From: Varanus komodoensis | Taxonomy: Eukaryota; Chordata; Lepidosauria; Squamata; Varanidae | Direction: 5' to 3' | Assembly: GCF_004798865.1 (NCBI RefSeq) | Contig: NW_025335317.1 | Span: forward strand, 21,568,354 to 21,632,353 | DNA length: 64,000 bases | In this document: in pieces, positions 1 through 12,104 of the stretch | Layout of the letters: every line of letters begins with the position of its first letter | Numbering within the stretch: position 1 is the first letter of the stretch | Program-made: the position numbers and the translations under genes | The notes under the pieces: model-generated | Told to the model about the DNA's origin: nothing | The model's database searches: none | The model's input: only the letters and a program-made list of their open reading frames with translations

Positions 1-95
1 AGTACACTATATTCCTAACTCCAGTTCCTTTAAAATAATAAAATGCTTCCATATAACAAGATTTTGGTAAACAACTACAGTTATGTTCATTCAGG

Positions 96-494
96 CAATA
101 AAGCCTTGAACTATTTTACAGTCATACATTTATTTACCTACAGAGTGAGCTTAAAAAATAACATTAAATCTCTCACCTCTATGCATGTTAAATGGTAAAA
201 GTTCCTTACTTACAAAGCAAATTTATTCCCAGATTTCTAAAGCTTTTGTAATTCTCCCAAACATATGCATGGCATTGCACATAATGTTATAAGATGTAAT
301 GAAATTGTATTCAGAGTAACTGAGAAGCATGCTCCATAAAGAGCACCACAATTTTCTTGTATTTTTCTGGGCTGATGCTACTTTTCCTTTCCTAGGCAAT
401 GTTTAGGGTCTGGTGAATGTGTTGCACCTCTTCTAAGCTTTTCTGGTAGACTAGACAATAAAGCCTTGAACTATTTTAGCCTTGAACTATTTTA
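96..494. repeat. short duplicated AT-rich motif, with partial tandem copy
   Basis: A 23-base motif beginning caataaagccttgaac is present at 96-118 and again, identical, at 456-478. Immediately after the second copy its last 16 bases are repeated in tandem (479-494). The intervening 340 bases show no matching repeat family. This looks like a local duplication by slippage or template switching; no function is implied. The rest of this stretch is AT-rich with no gene. Confidence 0.6.
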
Positions 495-498
495 TTTT

Positions 499-2195
499 GT
501 CAGGAAATTCAAATGCTTTACACAATTGGTAATTTTTCATTAATCCAAGTGGCACTGTGTTTAAGTAGAGTCGTTAATGCAACTAATCCAGGGGCATGGT
601 GCTTTGGGTCTTCTCTGAGTGAAATGCCCTCTGATGCTGCTATTTGCCCAAGGGAGAAAGCACACAGAGACCCTTCACCTCGCTTTGGAGAGTCCAGTAG
701 CCTCCATGCAGTGCATTTACCATGTCTCTGAGGAATCGTGAGATGACTGGGCTGGGGAGTTCTTGGTTTGAATGAGTTACACTGAAGTCCAATGGATCTT
801 CTCCATCTCCATGTATGGAAGCATCAAGACTGTTTCACAAGGAACATTTTACATGGTATGGCTTTGCCAGGGAAATTGGTGCATGCCCTACATTCTCCAA
901 CTAAGCTAAACACTAAAGACACTAAACTCTAAAGATAGTGTTATATCAAATGAACTTATACAAATGGCAGATCAACAGTGGGGGAACAACTGATTTATCA
1001 AAATGTAAGATGAATTCAGTTTCACTGTGTTAGAAACTAGCCTTCAGGTGGTTCAGGGGATTTATTCAAACAAATAGAAATGAACAACAAGCGGTTGTTT
1101 TCTAAAAACTTTTATTTAAAGCAATATACATTTATTGGAATATACTAAGAACACTTTAATCTCAGGTAATGTTTGGCCTGGTCTATATGCAGGGCAAAGA
1201 CATTCTGAATGACATACAATTGGGGTAAAGAACAATAAAAGTAATTCCCAGAATAATTGCATGAAAAAAGGAGTCAGTAGCAGGTAGAATGACTTCTGCC
1301 CTGTCATAATCCTTGGAAATCTCAGTGCTAATTAGTAGTTCATCTATTTTGCAGCTGCTTTGGAACCTTGTCTTGATTTACCAGATCGGCTATTTGGGCA
1401 CCATCTAAACTGCTGGATTGTTGAGACAGCTCGACAGATTTATTTTTTGTCAAAGAAAGCATGTGAACAGTCTTAAAAACAACAACAAAACAATGATTGA
1501 CAAGAAAATAATGAGCGTGCAGACACTGTGACTGGAAAAACACCTGTCACCCTGGAAAAGTTACTGTGGTTATAGTCACCTTAGAAAAGGTACAACAAGG
1601 GTAAAACCTTTGCAACTCAAAGGTTTGGCTTTAGCAAAACAAAACCGAAAACAAAATCTAGCATGTTCTAGTATATATAGGGCCCATATAAAGTCTAAAT
1701 CCACTAATTGGCATAATTCGGAAATGTTATATTGTTGGATATTCATTGACTGAGATATGTATGCAGCTGATGCATATCTTAATGTTACATAATCAAATCC
1801 AAGCCCAGAACACAATGCAGTTTATGGGATTTTATTATCAAGCTGTACCCACCCAGCTTCACCCAAATTTTGTCTTTTTGTTTCTAAACATTGTGACACA
1901 AAAATGTATGAGAATAATCTTCCTTATAATTTGGAATGAAATATATAATAATTTGCAATCCAACATCGCTTGCTTTTTATTTCCCTTGCACTTGCCCCCA
2001 TCTTACCAGCTGTAGTTTAGCTATTTATTATCATACATCCAGAGTCTTAGGGAACACCAATCCACAAACTAGCAGGGCAGAATACAGAAAAACAATCATC
2101 ACAACACATTGTTGTTCTTCATGGGTAACCATGACAAGCCACAGCACCCACAAGTGCAACTTTGCATATCCAACCCCTTCTCTTGGATTTTGTTT
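499..2195. other. AT-rich stretch without recognised gene
   Basis: I see only short, unsupported open frames of up to about 90 codons, none resembling a known protein family and none with a convincing splice context. No LINE, SINE or tandem array was recognised. Confidence 0.5.
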
Positions 2196-2306
2196 TGTCA
2201 TATGAACCCAATGAGCCAGGGTTAAACAATCCTCACTTAAACCGTGGACTATTCTGGTGCTATTTAACCATTTAATGTACTCTCAGAGGGTTCATGTGAT
2301 ATGACA
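2196..2306. mobile_element. short inverted-repeat (MITE-like) element
   Basis: The ends read tgtcatatgaaccc (from 2196) and gggttcatgtgatatgaca (2288-2306), which are imperfect reverse complements; the second end carries a few extra bases. The roughly 110-base length, terminal inverted repeats and lack of coding capacity fit a non-autonomous DNA transposon. No clear target-site duplication was found, so the family is not assigned. Confidence 0.4.
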
Positions 2307-2697
2307 TGACATTCTCCCAGGATGAATTTGATATGCAAAATGGTGGCTGTATGTGCCCTGCACATGCTGCAGCATCACTGTGGATGGAATAAATTCACTA
2401 ATTCACTGGGGAGTGGAAAGTGCATAGCTACCAGGTTGCATCAAACCAGACTGAGGCAGAATGGTGGACTTCTGGCTTTATTAAAGCTTGCTTTCCCCCA
2501 GTCGGAAAATATAAGGCTGGTGTCACCAGCTGTTGATATTACCTTAATCTTCTTCCACATCTGGTGAAATTCAGCAGCCTGCCCACCTGTAGTCCTATGG
2601 AAAAGCTACTACCTACTTACAGCTGGTAAAGAATTGTGGAAAAGAAAAGTATTGCCTTGAAGGAAAAAGATGCTGTTAATTTTCAAGGCAGCTAGTT

Positions 2698-2770
2698 CTT
2701 CTCAGAAGTACACTCGATTGTGTTCAGTGGGACTCACTTCAAGGTAAATGTGTACATGTTTGCAGCCTAG
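2698..2770. repeat. fragment of a common reptile interspersed repeat (ctcagaagtaa... type)
   Basis: The stretch holds ctcagaagta, then a 'cagtgggactcactt' core and 'aaggtaaatgtg', ending near 'tgcagcct'. The same order of motifs recurs in diverged form at about 53.5, 57.45 and 57.98 kb. I know this as a widespread lizard/reptile repeat with inverted-repeat character; the family name is not certain. Confidence 0.5.
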
Positions 2771-2774
2771 GTCT

Positions 2775-5700
2775 AATAATATCATCAGCTCTGCCTGAAT
2801 GATATTTGTCCAGGTAACAGCAATGATGCCGTTAATCTCTAGTCATTTGTATTACAAAATTTAACAAAAATATATCAACAGTTCATAAGACTGCAGTGTA
2901 ACAGAGAATATTACAAAATAACGTCAGATAGACACTTCAGGTCAAAAGATATAGAGAGAGTGGGGGAGTGGGGGCTTGAAACCAGTGTGATGGATGCTGT
3001 AATTCTGTTCTCATTCTGTTGGGAGCAAGCCCACTCAGTAGGAGTTATTCTAAGAAAACATACATAAGTTTGTGTTGTAAGAAGTTTACATCTGAGCCTA
3101 AGAACAAAGTTCTATGGCCTTCCAGATGTTGGAAGACCGCAGGTACCTTTTGAATCCCAGCTCTTAGATCATAGGATTTATGAGATCTGAGAGCTGAGAT
3201 TCCAAAGGCCAACCTTCTACCCCATCCCCTTCCAGCCAGTGCAGAAAACCTTCCAGTGGGTTTCCTGGATCTACAGAGTTATCTCAGCATTCCAGCTTCT
3301 TTTTCCTTCTCCCCTGCATGAAATCTAGGTGTCTGAAAATGGCCATCTAGAGGAAATTCGGGGCATGAGGTTCAGCAGACTGCAGAAGCTGCTGCTGCTT
3401 TTCCTTATTCCTGATGGTGGAAGCTCGTAAGCTTCCAAATTCAAAAGGTTCTAAGCATCTGCTGTAGCAGCAATAGGATTGTATCCTAAGAGACACTAGG
3501 ATTCAAGGTAGCATAGATTATGAGTTCAAGAACTGCCAATCCCTGAGAGTGTAAAAGTGGTTGTAGCTAAACGTCAACAGATCTTAGTCTGCTGGATTAG
3601 CTGCACAGAAAAATGATAAAGCATAGCACACATAACGAGCTCATAGACATGAATTTCATTAACTAAGCGGCAAAGATAAAATGTCTTGCTTTTATAGACA
3701 AGTGATACTTGTCTCAGCAACCCAGTCTAGGAAGGCCTGTGCTGTAGAAAAATATCATTAAAAATTAGTCATACTAAATCTACTTTAAGAAGCATACTTC
3801 ATTGGCAATAATTAGTTCAGTAACAAAAAATTGCTTGAAGAATATTAGAATTCTTTATATGTTTAACTCTGTGTGGTTTTTTTGTATATAGTGATTGGGT
3901 AAATAGCCATATATCATCCTATTCCATTTTTAATGCAATATGCAATTTTATTTATTTTCAATAATGAGCAGTCTTGCTGAGTTTTATAGACATCCAAACA
4001 TGAGAAATGGTGTTAGAGAAGTATAAATTTCCCCTGTCTTCTCCTCCCATGCAGTGCATTCCTGCTAGACACTCTTTCTCATCTTACTTTTCAGAATGAA
4101 ACTTAAATGTGAAAAAGATTTATCTTCACTACAGCTGTCACCTAGGAAGTAGCACTTAAACCATCTAGTCAAATATGATATGTTATCATTGGCATTATGC
4201 TAATACTGAAATATCCTAATCAGGACAGAAGTCAGGAGTCAGCCAGTTCTTGCTTGAAATTGTATTTTTTAACCAATGGAATTAATATATTTTGATGAAA
4301 TTAAAATAATAGGCTTTATATTTCCTAAACAACGACGTCGGGGAAAATGGACATTTTTCTTCTTAATATTGTGCTATTTTTTTAAAACAACAACAACAAC
4401 ACTAAGTCAAACCATCTTGAAAAGTATGCTGGACTTTGTAAGCATTATCACTAGATTTCAAAAGGAAACTAGAAATGGCTCCTTGTTGCTATGCCATCCA
4501 AGCAGAACCATCAGATTACAATCTGAATCTTCCAAACCAATGTTGTTTACTTTTTATTGACTTTGCCTCGACACATTCATCTGTCTGCCACTTTCAATTC
4601 TCCTCCTCTCCCTCCCACAATCCCCACACCTCTCTTTAGCATTTCTCACAAGAGGGGATTATTAAAACATTTCTGTCTTGGTGCCTTTTTTATTCTTCTC
4701 CTCTGTAGGATATATATTCTTTCTACCATTTTCAATACTCTCTTAGGCAACTGGACAATCAAAGGCATACCCACCACAGCTCAGTGAGGCTGCAAATAAA
4801 AACACAAGCCAATTACCAGAAGAAGTGTAAGTCCTTCAAAATGCAAACTATTTGAAAAGGTCAGAATAATTCTGTGCATCACTGTAATTCACCAAGTACT
4901 GGGAACAGTGAAATTCTACTAGTTTACAAGAAGGTAAAACTCAAATGAAAACTGAAAACGGTACTACTTTAGAGAGTAAGGAAGAGTGGAATGGGCTGAC
5001 GGTAGAACCGCTTTTCTCTTCCCATCCTTGTAGCGAGCAGAGCACAGACCTAGGAAGTAAATAATTGCCTCTAGATTTAAAAGCACCCATTGCAAATAAC
5101 TAAAATTAGTAGCTAACATATTTGCTTAATCGGTCAAAGCGTGCCCATTTTCTCAAATCTGAGACATCAGCACAAAAAAGAAAGCAGGATATAGGTGCCC
5201 CGGACAGTGGTCCTCCTGAAAAAGGTAGGGTGGGATCTGGAGCTAGGAGGCAGAATAAGTTATGGAGAACTTTCTATCTATGAACTTCTTCAAAGGCACA
5301 ATCTTATGAATGATTAGACAAAAGGTCCTACAGTAGCCAGCATCCTGAGAATCATAGAGAATTGTGGGAATTTTTTTTCTGCCTAAACATGAAAGGTATT
5401 GTTTCCTTATCTTAATATCCAAGTCAATAGGAATCAATGCTCCAAACATATAGTTTACAATTACAGTTTATACTCACTCAGATATATAGTTTAGAGATTA
5501 GTGGTCTTTGAGCTCTACTTGGATAACTTTTATTTGGATAGCAACTTCTGATGAATTCTACACAAGTGCTCCAGTAGACTGTACTGATGTGGGGAGAAAG
5601 CTTGCATGCAAACAAGTTGAAGTCCTGAATTGTTTCCTTGACCCAACTCTATATTTTTATCAATGCATTAACAATTTTTATTACATTGCAAGATTTTTGT

Positions 5701-5940
5701 CAGGTTCTGAATAATAAAGGTATTAGGTTTGGTAGACAAATTGGCCCAGTTTAGATATAATATTCCATCTATCCCTTGAACATTTGCCTTTAAGAAAGAG
5801 ATCATGATCTGTTCAGTTTCTTGTGATGCCCAAACCAGGAAACAGTGGTTTAAGTGCTGCTTACAAACCAAAATATCAAAGCAAGATTACACTATGATTT
5901 ATTGGAAGAGATCATACCCTTTCTTTATCTTATGTTTTAG
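2775..5940. other. non-coding stretch with one hairpin
   Basis: No gene or transposon was recognised apart from an imperfect hairpin at about 3147-3209. A run of short frames at 4276-4787 has no family resemblance and is low-complexity in part. Confidence 0.5.
3147..3209. other. imperfect 19-24 bp inverted repeat (hairpin)
   Basis: The arm gaatcccagctcttagatc (3152-3170) pairs with gatctgagagctgagattc (3184-3202) at 17 of 19 positions. Weaker pairing continues outward (cctttt / ccaaagg), around a 13-base loop. The size is compatible with a precursor-microRNA-like fold or an old palindromic transposon remnant. Neither can be chosen from sequence alone. Confidence 0.45.
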
Positions 5941-5944
5941 TGAA

Positions 5945-6130
5945 TTATGTTATATGTTGTTTATTTGTTTTGTACACCACCCCATTAGCCATAGGGCTTT
6001 CTGGGCAGGTCACAACATATTATACAACTATCAAAATAATATAATTCATAATGCATTTAAATAACTCATGATATAAAAGCCAACAATAAAGATAAATACA
6101 AAATAAAATAGACATAAAAGTGAACAATCA
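5945..6130 (-). mobile_element. L2-type LINE 3' end fragment
   Basis: Read on the minus strand, the segment carries the typical L2 3'-end signature: 'gcccagaaagccctatggctaatggggtggtgtac' in broken form, preceded upstream by an A-rich, stop-filled tract. Plus-strand landmarks are 'caccaccccattagccat' and 'agggctttctgggc'. It is a non-coding 3' untranslated remnant, moderately diverged; upstream L2 coding sequence is not recognisable. Confidence 0.6.
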
Positions 6131-6389
6131 ACATATTAAACCATTTGCAATAATCTTTATTAAAAAGAAGGTAGATTTTTACATAATTAAATAAAATAAG
6201 AATAAAAATCTGGTACTAAAATCATAATATGGCAGCAGCAAAATAACAACATAAAACCACTGAACCAGGCAACTCACTCATCAAAATAGTAGCAAAAGAC
6301 ATGTTTTTAATTGACGTCTGAAGAGGAGATGATACCAGCTGGATGGTCCCACTCCTTATGGAAAATTGGCATTCATGAAGGGGGTACAT

Positions 6390-6575
6390 GCAAAATGATA
6401 TTGGAACCAGTTGCCTAGAGGGGTTGTGGGCTGTTCCACGCTAGAGGCATTCAAGGCAACAGTGGACAGCCATCTGAATGGGATGGTGCAACTTGGCCTC
6501 CTGCAACAGCAGGGGGTTGCAACCCTTGTCTTCTTGGTCTCTGATTCTTTTAAGGGTTGGCAAGTATTCAGAACT
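6390..6575 (+). mobile_element. CR1-type LINE fragment, ORF2 C-terminus plus 3' UTR
   Basis: Plus-strand translation gives WNQLP.GVVGCSTLEAFKA followed by VDSHL, the conserved tail of CR1-clade ORF2 proteins. The downstream 'cagcagggggttg' motif is typical of the CR1 3' untranslated region. Both ends are lost and the copy is old. It lies close downstream of the oppositely oriented L2 end. Confidence 0.65.
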
Positions 6576-6579
6576 AATG

Positions 6580-8490
6580 ATACAGTTTGATGCACACTTC
6601 TTCATGAGTAGGTTCACTGGATTTGCTCATGAATAAATAGGTTAGAATGATTTCTAGTGGGATGGCTGTGATAGGCAGTTTCAGCAAAACAACAAAGAGT
6701 TGTGGTAACGGAAAGAAATTTACTTTAACAGATAACCATTTTTCTATGGCATACACTTTTGTGGACACATCTCATGAAAGCTTCTGCCATAATACATTTG
6801 TTAGTCTTCAAAGTGACACAAAATTCTTAGGTTTAGGATGAAGGCTTAAGTATGAAATCCACTAAATAAGTTCTGTTCGGCTTCACTTAACACACCAGTT
6901 TTTTAAATTGAAGCTTTCAACAGCACACATACATCAGCATGATAAATAAAATGCTGGAAGTTACCAGGGGAAAGACAGATGGACTTGAAACCTTCAAAGT
7001 ACAAATAGGTCTTATCAATAAATTATAGATAGAAGTTATGAAAATTAATTTAGCAACAAGTCATTATATCTATTTAGAAGGTGAAGCCTGGCAACTTTTA
7101 ATATATCTGACTGCCTGCATGAGAACAGAGACTATAAGATCCAGCAAAAGAAGAAAAGCCAGTGTTGCATTTCAAAAACAGTAACAGCAATATGGCAAGG
7201 GGGGTGGAAAGCCTCAAACTATCAGGCAAGCCTATGAATATTTATTAAATTGAGCTTATTCCCAAGTAAGTGTGCATGGCTTTGAAAATTAAAGTTCTGA
7301 TCAAAATGATGTTTCTTTCAAAGAATTTGACAGCCCCACCCAGGCTATTTCAGTCTGCTGTGGCCAGGCCTGTTAACTGGCTGGGTAGAAGCAAAATGAT
7401 TACAGAGCAGGAAGGGTTCCCTCTAGCATCATCCTCAACTGAACTTCATCTGGATAACACCAGCGCTTGGGAATGGCTGAAACTCAGTGGCAGTGCACAC
7501 GCTCCCCAGGTTCAGTTGCTGGCAACTCCTCGTGGGAGCAAGGAAAACTTCCTGAAATCCACAAGGGAGAAGCAGTTGCAAGTGCAATTGGTCTGATCAT
7601 AAGGCAGTTTCCAGTGTTCCTAGGGTCAAATAGATCTTTTTTTAAAATTATGAAGTCACAAAATACCCCTTGTTGTTGTAAAGAAAGTGCTTCTAAGATG
7701 GTCCATAGGGTGCTCGTTGCCCAAGGCTGATGGGGATTGAAAGTTTCTGTGGAGCCCATCCTGCTGGCATTTCTTCCACCTGGAATTAGTGCTGGATAAA
7801 TCTGCCAATGTGGTGTCTCTTAGCTTTCCATTTTTCCAACTTTATACTTAATTCATCCTGAATCTTGGGATTTTTTTTCTTAGAAATTTGCATAAAAAAT
7901 CAGATACGTAATATCACTTGTCACTTGACTTTGCTCACAAACATGTTCCCTAATCTAATGCATTTTAATATTATTTGGGTGAATATACACGCTTTTGTGT
8001 TCTCATTTCCCCAATATCATAGTTTAGTGTGCATTTTTTGACTGGACAACTCCAAAATTTAGAGAAATGAACACTTTGAAGGATAACTAAGCTTTAGTAT
8101 GTTTCTCAGCACAAAATAATGAAATGAAGTAAGTTTGTATTAAAATGTGAACCAGATGAATTTCTCTCCCATACCAGCCTTGAGTAGACTTGTCTGAAGA
8201 GTGAATCTGTTGATTTTTGCAGAAGAAAGCTGTACAGTTTCACCTCTCCTATGCCAAAGTACATGCATCCCAAAGCTTTTGAGAGAGATCAGAAGAGGGA
8301 CACTACAAATGTTGCTTATTCCTAATTAATATTAGCTTCAGAAGAGGCTAATTTCCTTAGGACCTCCAGCAGGAAGGAAAGGTTTAAATCCCTCCTGCAC
8401 CATTACTTGGCCCTATTAATTTCCACTTCCCCAGTTGATGCTATTTGCATTTTTACAAGCTGAGTGTCATAACACATGTTGCATGCCCCC
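6580..8490. other. non-coding stretch without recognised repeat
   Basis: The longest open frame here (7270-7596, 108 codons) overlaps frames on the other strand and resembles no family I know. No LINE or SINE signature was found. Confidence 0.45.
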
Positions 8491-8494
8491 TAGA

Positions 8495-8605
8495 CCATAT
8501 ATCGCCTTTTATTGTCATTTTCATTTGTTGTGGGCTGCTTAAGGGTCTTCTGAAGGGCTGAAAGGCAAAGTGTAAATATTTAAATTAATAAATAAAAATA
8601 TGATT
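8495..8605 (+). mobile_element. L2-type LINE 3' end fragment
   Basis: The plus strand shows the decayed L2 3' signature: 'ttgttgtgggctgcttaaggg', then 'gcaaagtgtaaatattta', then an 'aattaataaataaa' tail. There is no coding remnant. The tail repeat marks the 3' end, so the orientation is plus. Confidence 0.5.
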
Positions 8606-8975
8606 TAAAATTAAACTCTGTGTTTGTGTACATGCACACATGAAACATTAGGTAATTTAATCCCTGTTTATTTCTATGATTCATAAAGATAAGCATTAAT
8701 TCAAAATCCCCAAGTTATTTAATATGTAAATCAGGATGGTGGTTTCTGGAATAAATGCTTAAAATAGAAAAACAAGAAAGGCTTTGTGAAGCTTAATATT
8801 AATTTGCTCAGGATTGGTTTTGCATCCAAATTGTCTGTCGTGTCCTTGTATACTGGGCCCACTCTTGGGACCACCCCTGTGATATCACAAAGGACCCCTG
8901 GATCTCAAGTTTTGGCCCTGAAATGTCAATGAATAGGATGTTGCTGATCTAGCAGCCCTTGGCTGCTTCTATCTA

Positions 8976-9117
8976 TTTTATTCCTGTGGGGTAGGTTGCT
9001 CCGTCGGTCAATAATTGGCCCAAAGTCAACCAATGATCTGCATTGCAAAGTGGGGATTGGAACCTGGGTCTCCCAAGTCCCAGCCCAACACACTAGCTAC
9101 TGTACTCACACAGGCAA
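8976..9117 (-). mobile_element. tRNA-derived squamate SINE, partial
   Basis: On the minus strand the fragment contains a degenerate RNA polymerase III B box (plus-strand landmark 'ggattggaacctgggtctcc') and the 'gactttgggccaattattg' region. Both align with the fuller copy at 44990-45212. The 3' tail beyond 'caggaataaaat' is lost. It is an old copy. Confidence 0.6.
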
Positions 9118-9249
9118 TTGTGTGAAGGAAAACATCCCCAAAACCCTTTTCCTGTAATTTGCCAAAAGCATCGTAAGCACACTCCTGAGGTTCTTTGGAT
9201 TCCAGATATTATTTTGTTAATTTAGCACTTGATCAGTCTAATTGAGTAG

Positions 9250-9507
9250 ATTCAGACAACATGGCAACCCACATGTTGAGCATGGCTTGAGAATGGCTTG
9301 TTGTTGCAATGTGGGTTATCTCAACTGAGATTGCGAACTATGGTGAACGTCCTACACTTCACCACCTAACAAACCATGGGTTCTCTTTATGGATGTTTGT
9401 CATTAATGTGGCCTATGAGCACACATGAGTTCATCCAACATGGTAATTCACATTTCAGCAACAACCCATGCTCAGTCCCTGTGTGTGGGCTATTGTGTCA
9501 TCTGAAT
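9250..9507. mobile_element. 258-base MITE-like element with terminal inverted repeats
   Basis: The left end attcagacaacatggcaacc (9250 on) and the right end ...gtgtcatctgaat (to 9507) are inverted repeats matching at 17 of 24 positions. Inside are further short inverted motifs (acccac/gtgggtt). It has no coding capacity. The terminal motif 'gattcaNacaac' recurs in reptile non-autonomous DNA transposons; the family (hAT-like?) is an inference. No target-site duplication is obvious. Confidence 0.5.
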
Positions 9508-9692
9508 ACAATCACTTTTTCTCAAATGTGAACAAGAAGCGCGAAGTACAAGAACTGAAGAAGTGTGACCTGCACAGAATGGTTTTCTATAGGCTCATAG
9601 CCAACAAGCTATGACTTTTCCCCAGGATATTCCAGTCCATTTCCTCTTTCTTCTTGGTTCCCTAGTTTTTTCTCCCAATAGACAGTGCTGCA

Positions 9693-9890
9693 TTTATTTA
9701 TTTGATTTCTAACCTGCCCTATTAGTCACATGATTCTTGAGCAGGTTGCAGCAATATAAAACAGTCTAAACACACACACACATGAAAAGGAAAGAGTTGC
9801 ATGTAAGCAGCATATTGATGACAACACACTCCAAAAGTCCAATAACTCAGGCATTTAAATGTTGATGTTAAACAATGGAGGGGAGGGAGA
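9693..9890 (-). mobile_element. L2-type LINE 3' end fragment
   Basis: The plus strand reads 'atttatttatttgatttc', then 'aacctgccctattagtcaca', then 'tgagcaggttgcagcaatat', the reverse complement of an L2 3' end with its (AAAT)n-like tail. It abuts a plus-strand L2 at about 9925, giving a tail-out pair of independent insertions. No coding remnant is seen. Confidence 0.55.
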
Positions 9891-9924
9891 ATGACCTCCG
9901 GGAAAATTCATATTGGAGAATCCA

Positions 9925-10350
9925 AGGGCAGACTTCAACTCTGCTGAAGGGCCTTTTTGGTAGTGGTGCCCCAATTGTGGAATCAGTTTTCCAGACTTTA
10001 TGCTTTTCAGTGCAGGGTAAAACCTTTTTTATTTATCCAGTATTTTAATTATTAGGTAAGGATTTTTTTCCAATTTTATAGTATATTCATATTGTCATTG
10101 GAGTGCTTTGGCTTGTTTGTTGTTTAGTGAATTGTGTTTTTTTTTCTAACTGGTTCAGCAGGTGCATTATGGTTTATATTACACCTATATTATGTTGTAT
10201 TGTTTTATTGTACTGGGTCTTTTTAATTTTTATTGCAAACCATTCAGAGACTCATTTGGCTAGTATATAAAAGCAGACAGTATACAAAAGCAATAATAGA
10301 ATTTACATTTTAAAAATTGTAACCTGCACAGGGAGCCTTATGAGGTGAGA
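9925..10350 (+). mobile_element. L2-type LINE 3' portion
   Basis: The start translates as RAFLVVVPQLWNQFS, matching the L2 ORF2 C-terminal motif RAFSAVAPxLWNSLP. A T-rich 3' untranslated region follows, with 'gcaaaccattcagagactca' and 'tagtatataaaagcagac', the degraded form of the usual L2 end. The element is 5'-truncated and moderately old. Confidence 0.65.
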
Positions 10351-10701
10351 TAAAAATCTAATAAACAAACAAACAGCACCCAATATTCCTGAGCATTGGC
10401 CATAGTGACAAGAGCTGATGGGATCTGAAATTGAAAAAGATATATATTGAAGGACTTAGACAATTTTATAATGTGATGTTTGTTTTAATGAAGAATTCTG
10501 TGTTTTCAGCAAAACCGCAAAAGATTTAAAGTTATTTTCCTTACTAATTCTTGTTAATACAAAGCAGAATTGTATTCATCAATCAGATATTGATTTGACC
10601 CTTGCCAGGGTTATCACTCATCTATATATTGCTAAATAGCAAGCTAAGACATCCTATACGCTGGTATTGTCGCCTGATAACAGTAACACAACAAAAACTG
10701 T

Positions 10702-11191
10702 ATAGAAACATAGAAACAGAGCGAGTCAGAAGGGGTCTCCCGGGCCATCTAGTCTGACGTCCGGCACCAGCCGGCTCCACTCATGACATGCCCACCATGT
10801 GGACGTCCAGCCTATCCTTGAACACCCGCACCAATGGGGCCTCAACTACCTCTCGTGGAAGCCCATTCCACACCCTTGGGGTCCTGACTGTCAGGAAGTG
10901 CTTCCTGGCATCCAAATGGAACCTTGGCTCCCTGAGCTTTGCTCCATTGGAGCGTGTCCTGCCTTCCTCTTCAGGGGAGGTCTCTACCCATCTCCATGTG
11001 GCATCCCCTCACATACCTGTATGTCACCAACCTATCCCCTCTGAGTCTCCTCTTCTCCAGGCTGAAGAGACCCAGTTCCCTCAGTCTCGCCTCATACCCC
11101 ATCCCCTGCAAACCGGCCACCAACCTTGTGGCCCTACGCTGCACTGACTCCAATCTGGCTATATCCTTTCTGTAATGAGGGGCCCAAAACC
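10702..11191 (-). mobile_element. CR1 LINE 3' end (copy 1 of 3)
   Basis: On the minus strand, residues [20 protein letters not shown], then [20 protein letters not shown] and LEKRRLRGD, are the conserved C-terminal part of CR1 reverse-transcriptase ORF2. Downstream lies a CR1 3' untranslated region. The low-coordinate end shows two octamers of catagaaa type (tatagaaacatagaaac), the reverse complement of the octamer repeat that ends CR1 elements. The copy is 5'-truncated, and the coding part is open for about 70 codons. It is a close relative of the copies at 34.57 and 35.49 kb. Confidence 0.88.
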
Positions 11192-11220
11192 AAGTCAAGG
11201 ATGTTTCCCCCGCTCGTCGC

Positions 11221-11267
11221 CTCTCGGACCCTCTGTGTGAAAAACCCTCTCGGACCCTCTGTATGAA
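11221..11267. repeat. two tandem copies of a 21-base motif
   Basis: The motif ctctcggaccctctgtgtga is at 11221-11241. A near-identical copy (one base different) is at 11247-11267. They are separated by five bases and lie just beyond the 5' breakpoint of the CR1 copy. This may be a slippage product. Confidence 0.7.
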
Positions 11268-11274
11268 GATGTTC

Positions 11275-12100
11275 ATAATCGGTGTGTGGGTGCTTCAGGC
11301 AGGGACCTCAGAAAGAGAGTCAGCAAATCTCAAAAGCTTTTAATCACCTGAAGTCCCACATAAAGGGGTGTTAGGTGTAGCATCTATTCTAACATCAGGT
11401 GTGTGGGACATTCAGCTGTTTCTAACCCAAATGCTAGTTGTTTTTCATGCAACAAAATTTACTATTACCGCTTTCTTTACTTGTTCAATCCATTTCTGTC
11501 TTCAATATTATGAACAATATGTGAAGCTCCAAATATTACTTGGAAGTCAATTTCTTCAATACTATCTTTGGTTTCTAAGAAGTAAAGTCTGTGTAAAACT
11601 GCGATAGTTTGGAAGTATGAGTTGGTGCAATTCCTCCACCTTATTTTCTGAAAATTGGTACATTTTTACTCTTCATCAAACTGCATCAAGATGAAAAGTT
11701 CATTTCCTTAAATGTGATGTTGTCTGAGAATACGGGATTCTAAGATCATTCAATCTGTAGACATGTTAATATTCACAATTTTTCCCTTACCTTCCTCAGC
11801 AATTTATTTTTCTTTCATAATGTTTAGCTTTTTCTTTTCTTATGCAAAACTGCAGGTGCTACATCCTGAAAAAGCTTCATTATTTTATGCAAATACAGTT
11901 GTCACAGTGTTCAGTCCCAATGACATATAATAGAAAAGTTAGGACTTTATTGTAAAGGTTATATGTTCTTTGTCGTATGAGTTTAGCTGTGACCTTTGTT
12001 GTAGAATCTCTAAAGAGCAGGAGTAGAGGTCATCCAATTAATACTATTCAAAGCAAATTAGTCTAGAATTAAATAGTTTAACATAGTAGTGAGGAACTTG
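11275..12100. other. AT-rich stretch without recognised gene
   Basis: Nothing was recognised. An open frame at 11368-11607 has no family resemblance. Confidence 0.45.
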
Positions 12101-12104
12101 TGTC

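Noticed and set aside
10788-11147. 119-codon plus-strand frame at 10.8-11.1 kb
   Set aside because: Antisense shadow of the CR1 3' end; an equivalent shadow is seen over the other CR1 copies.
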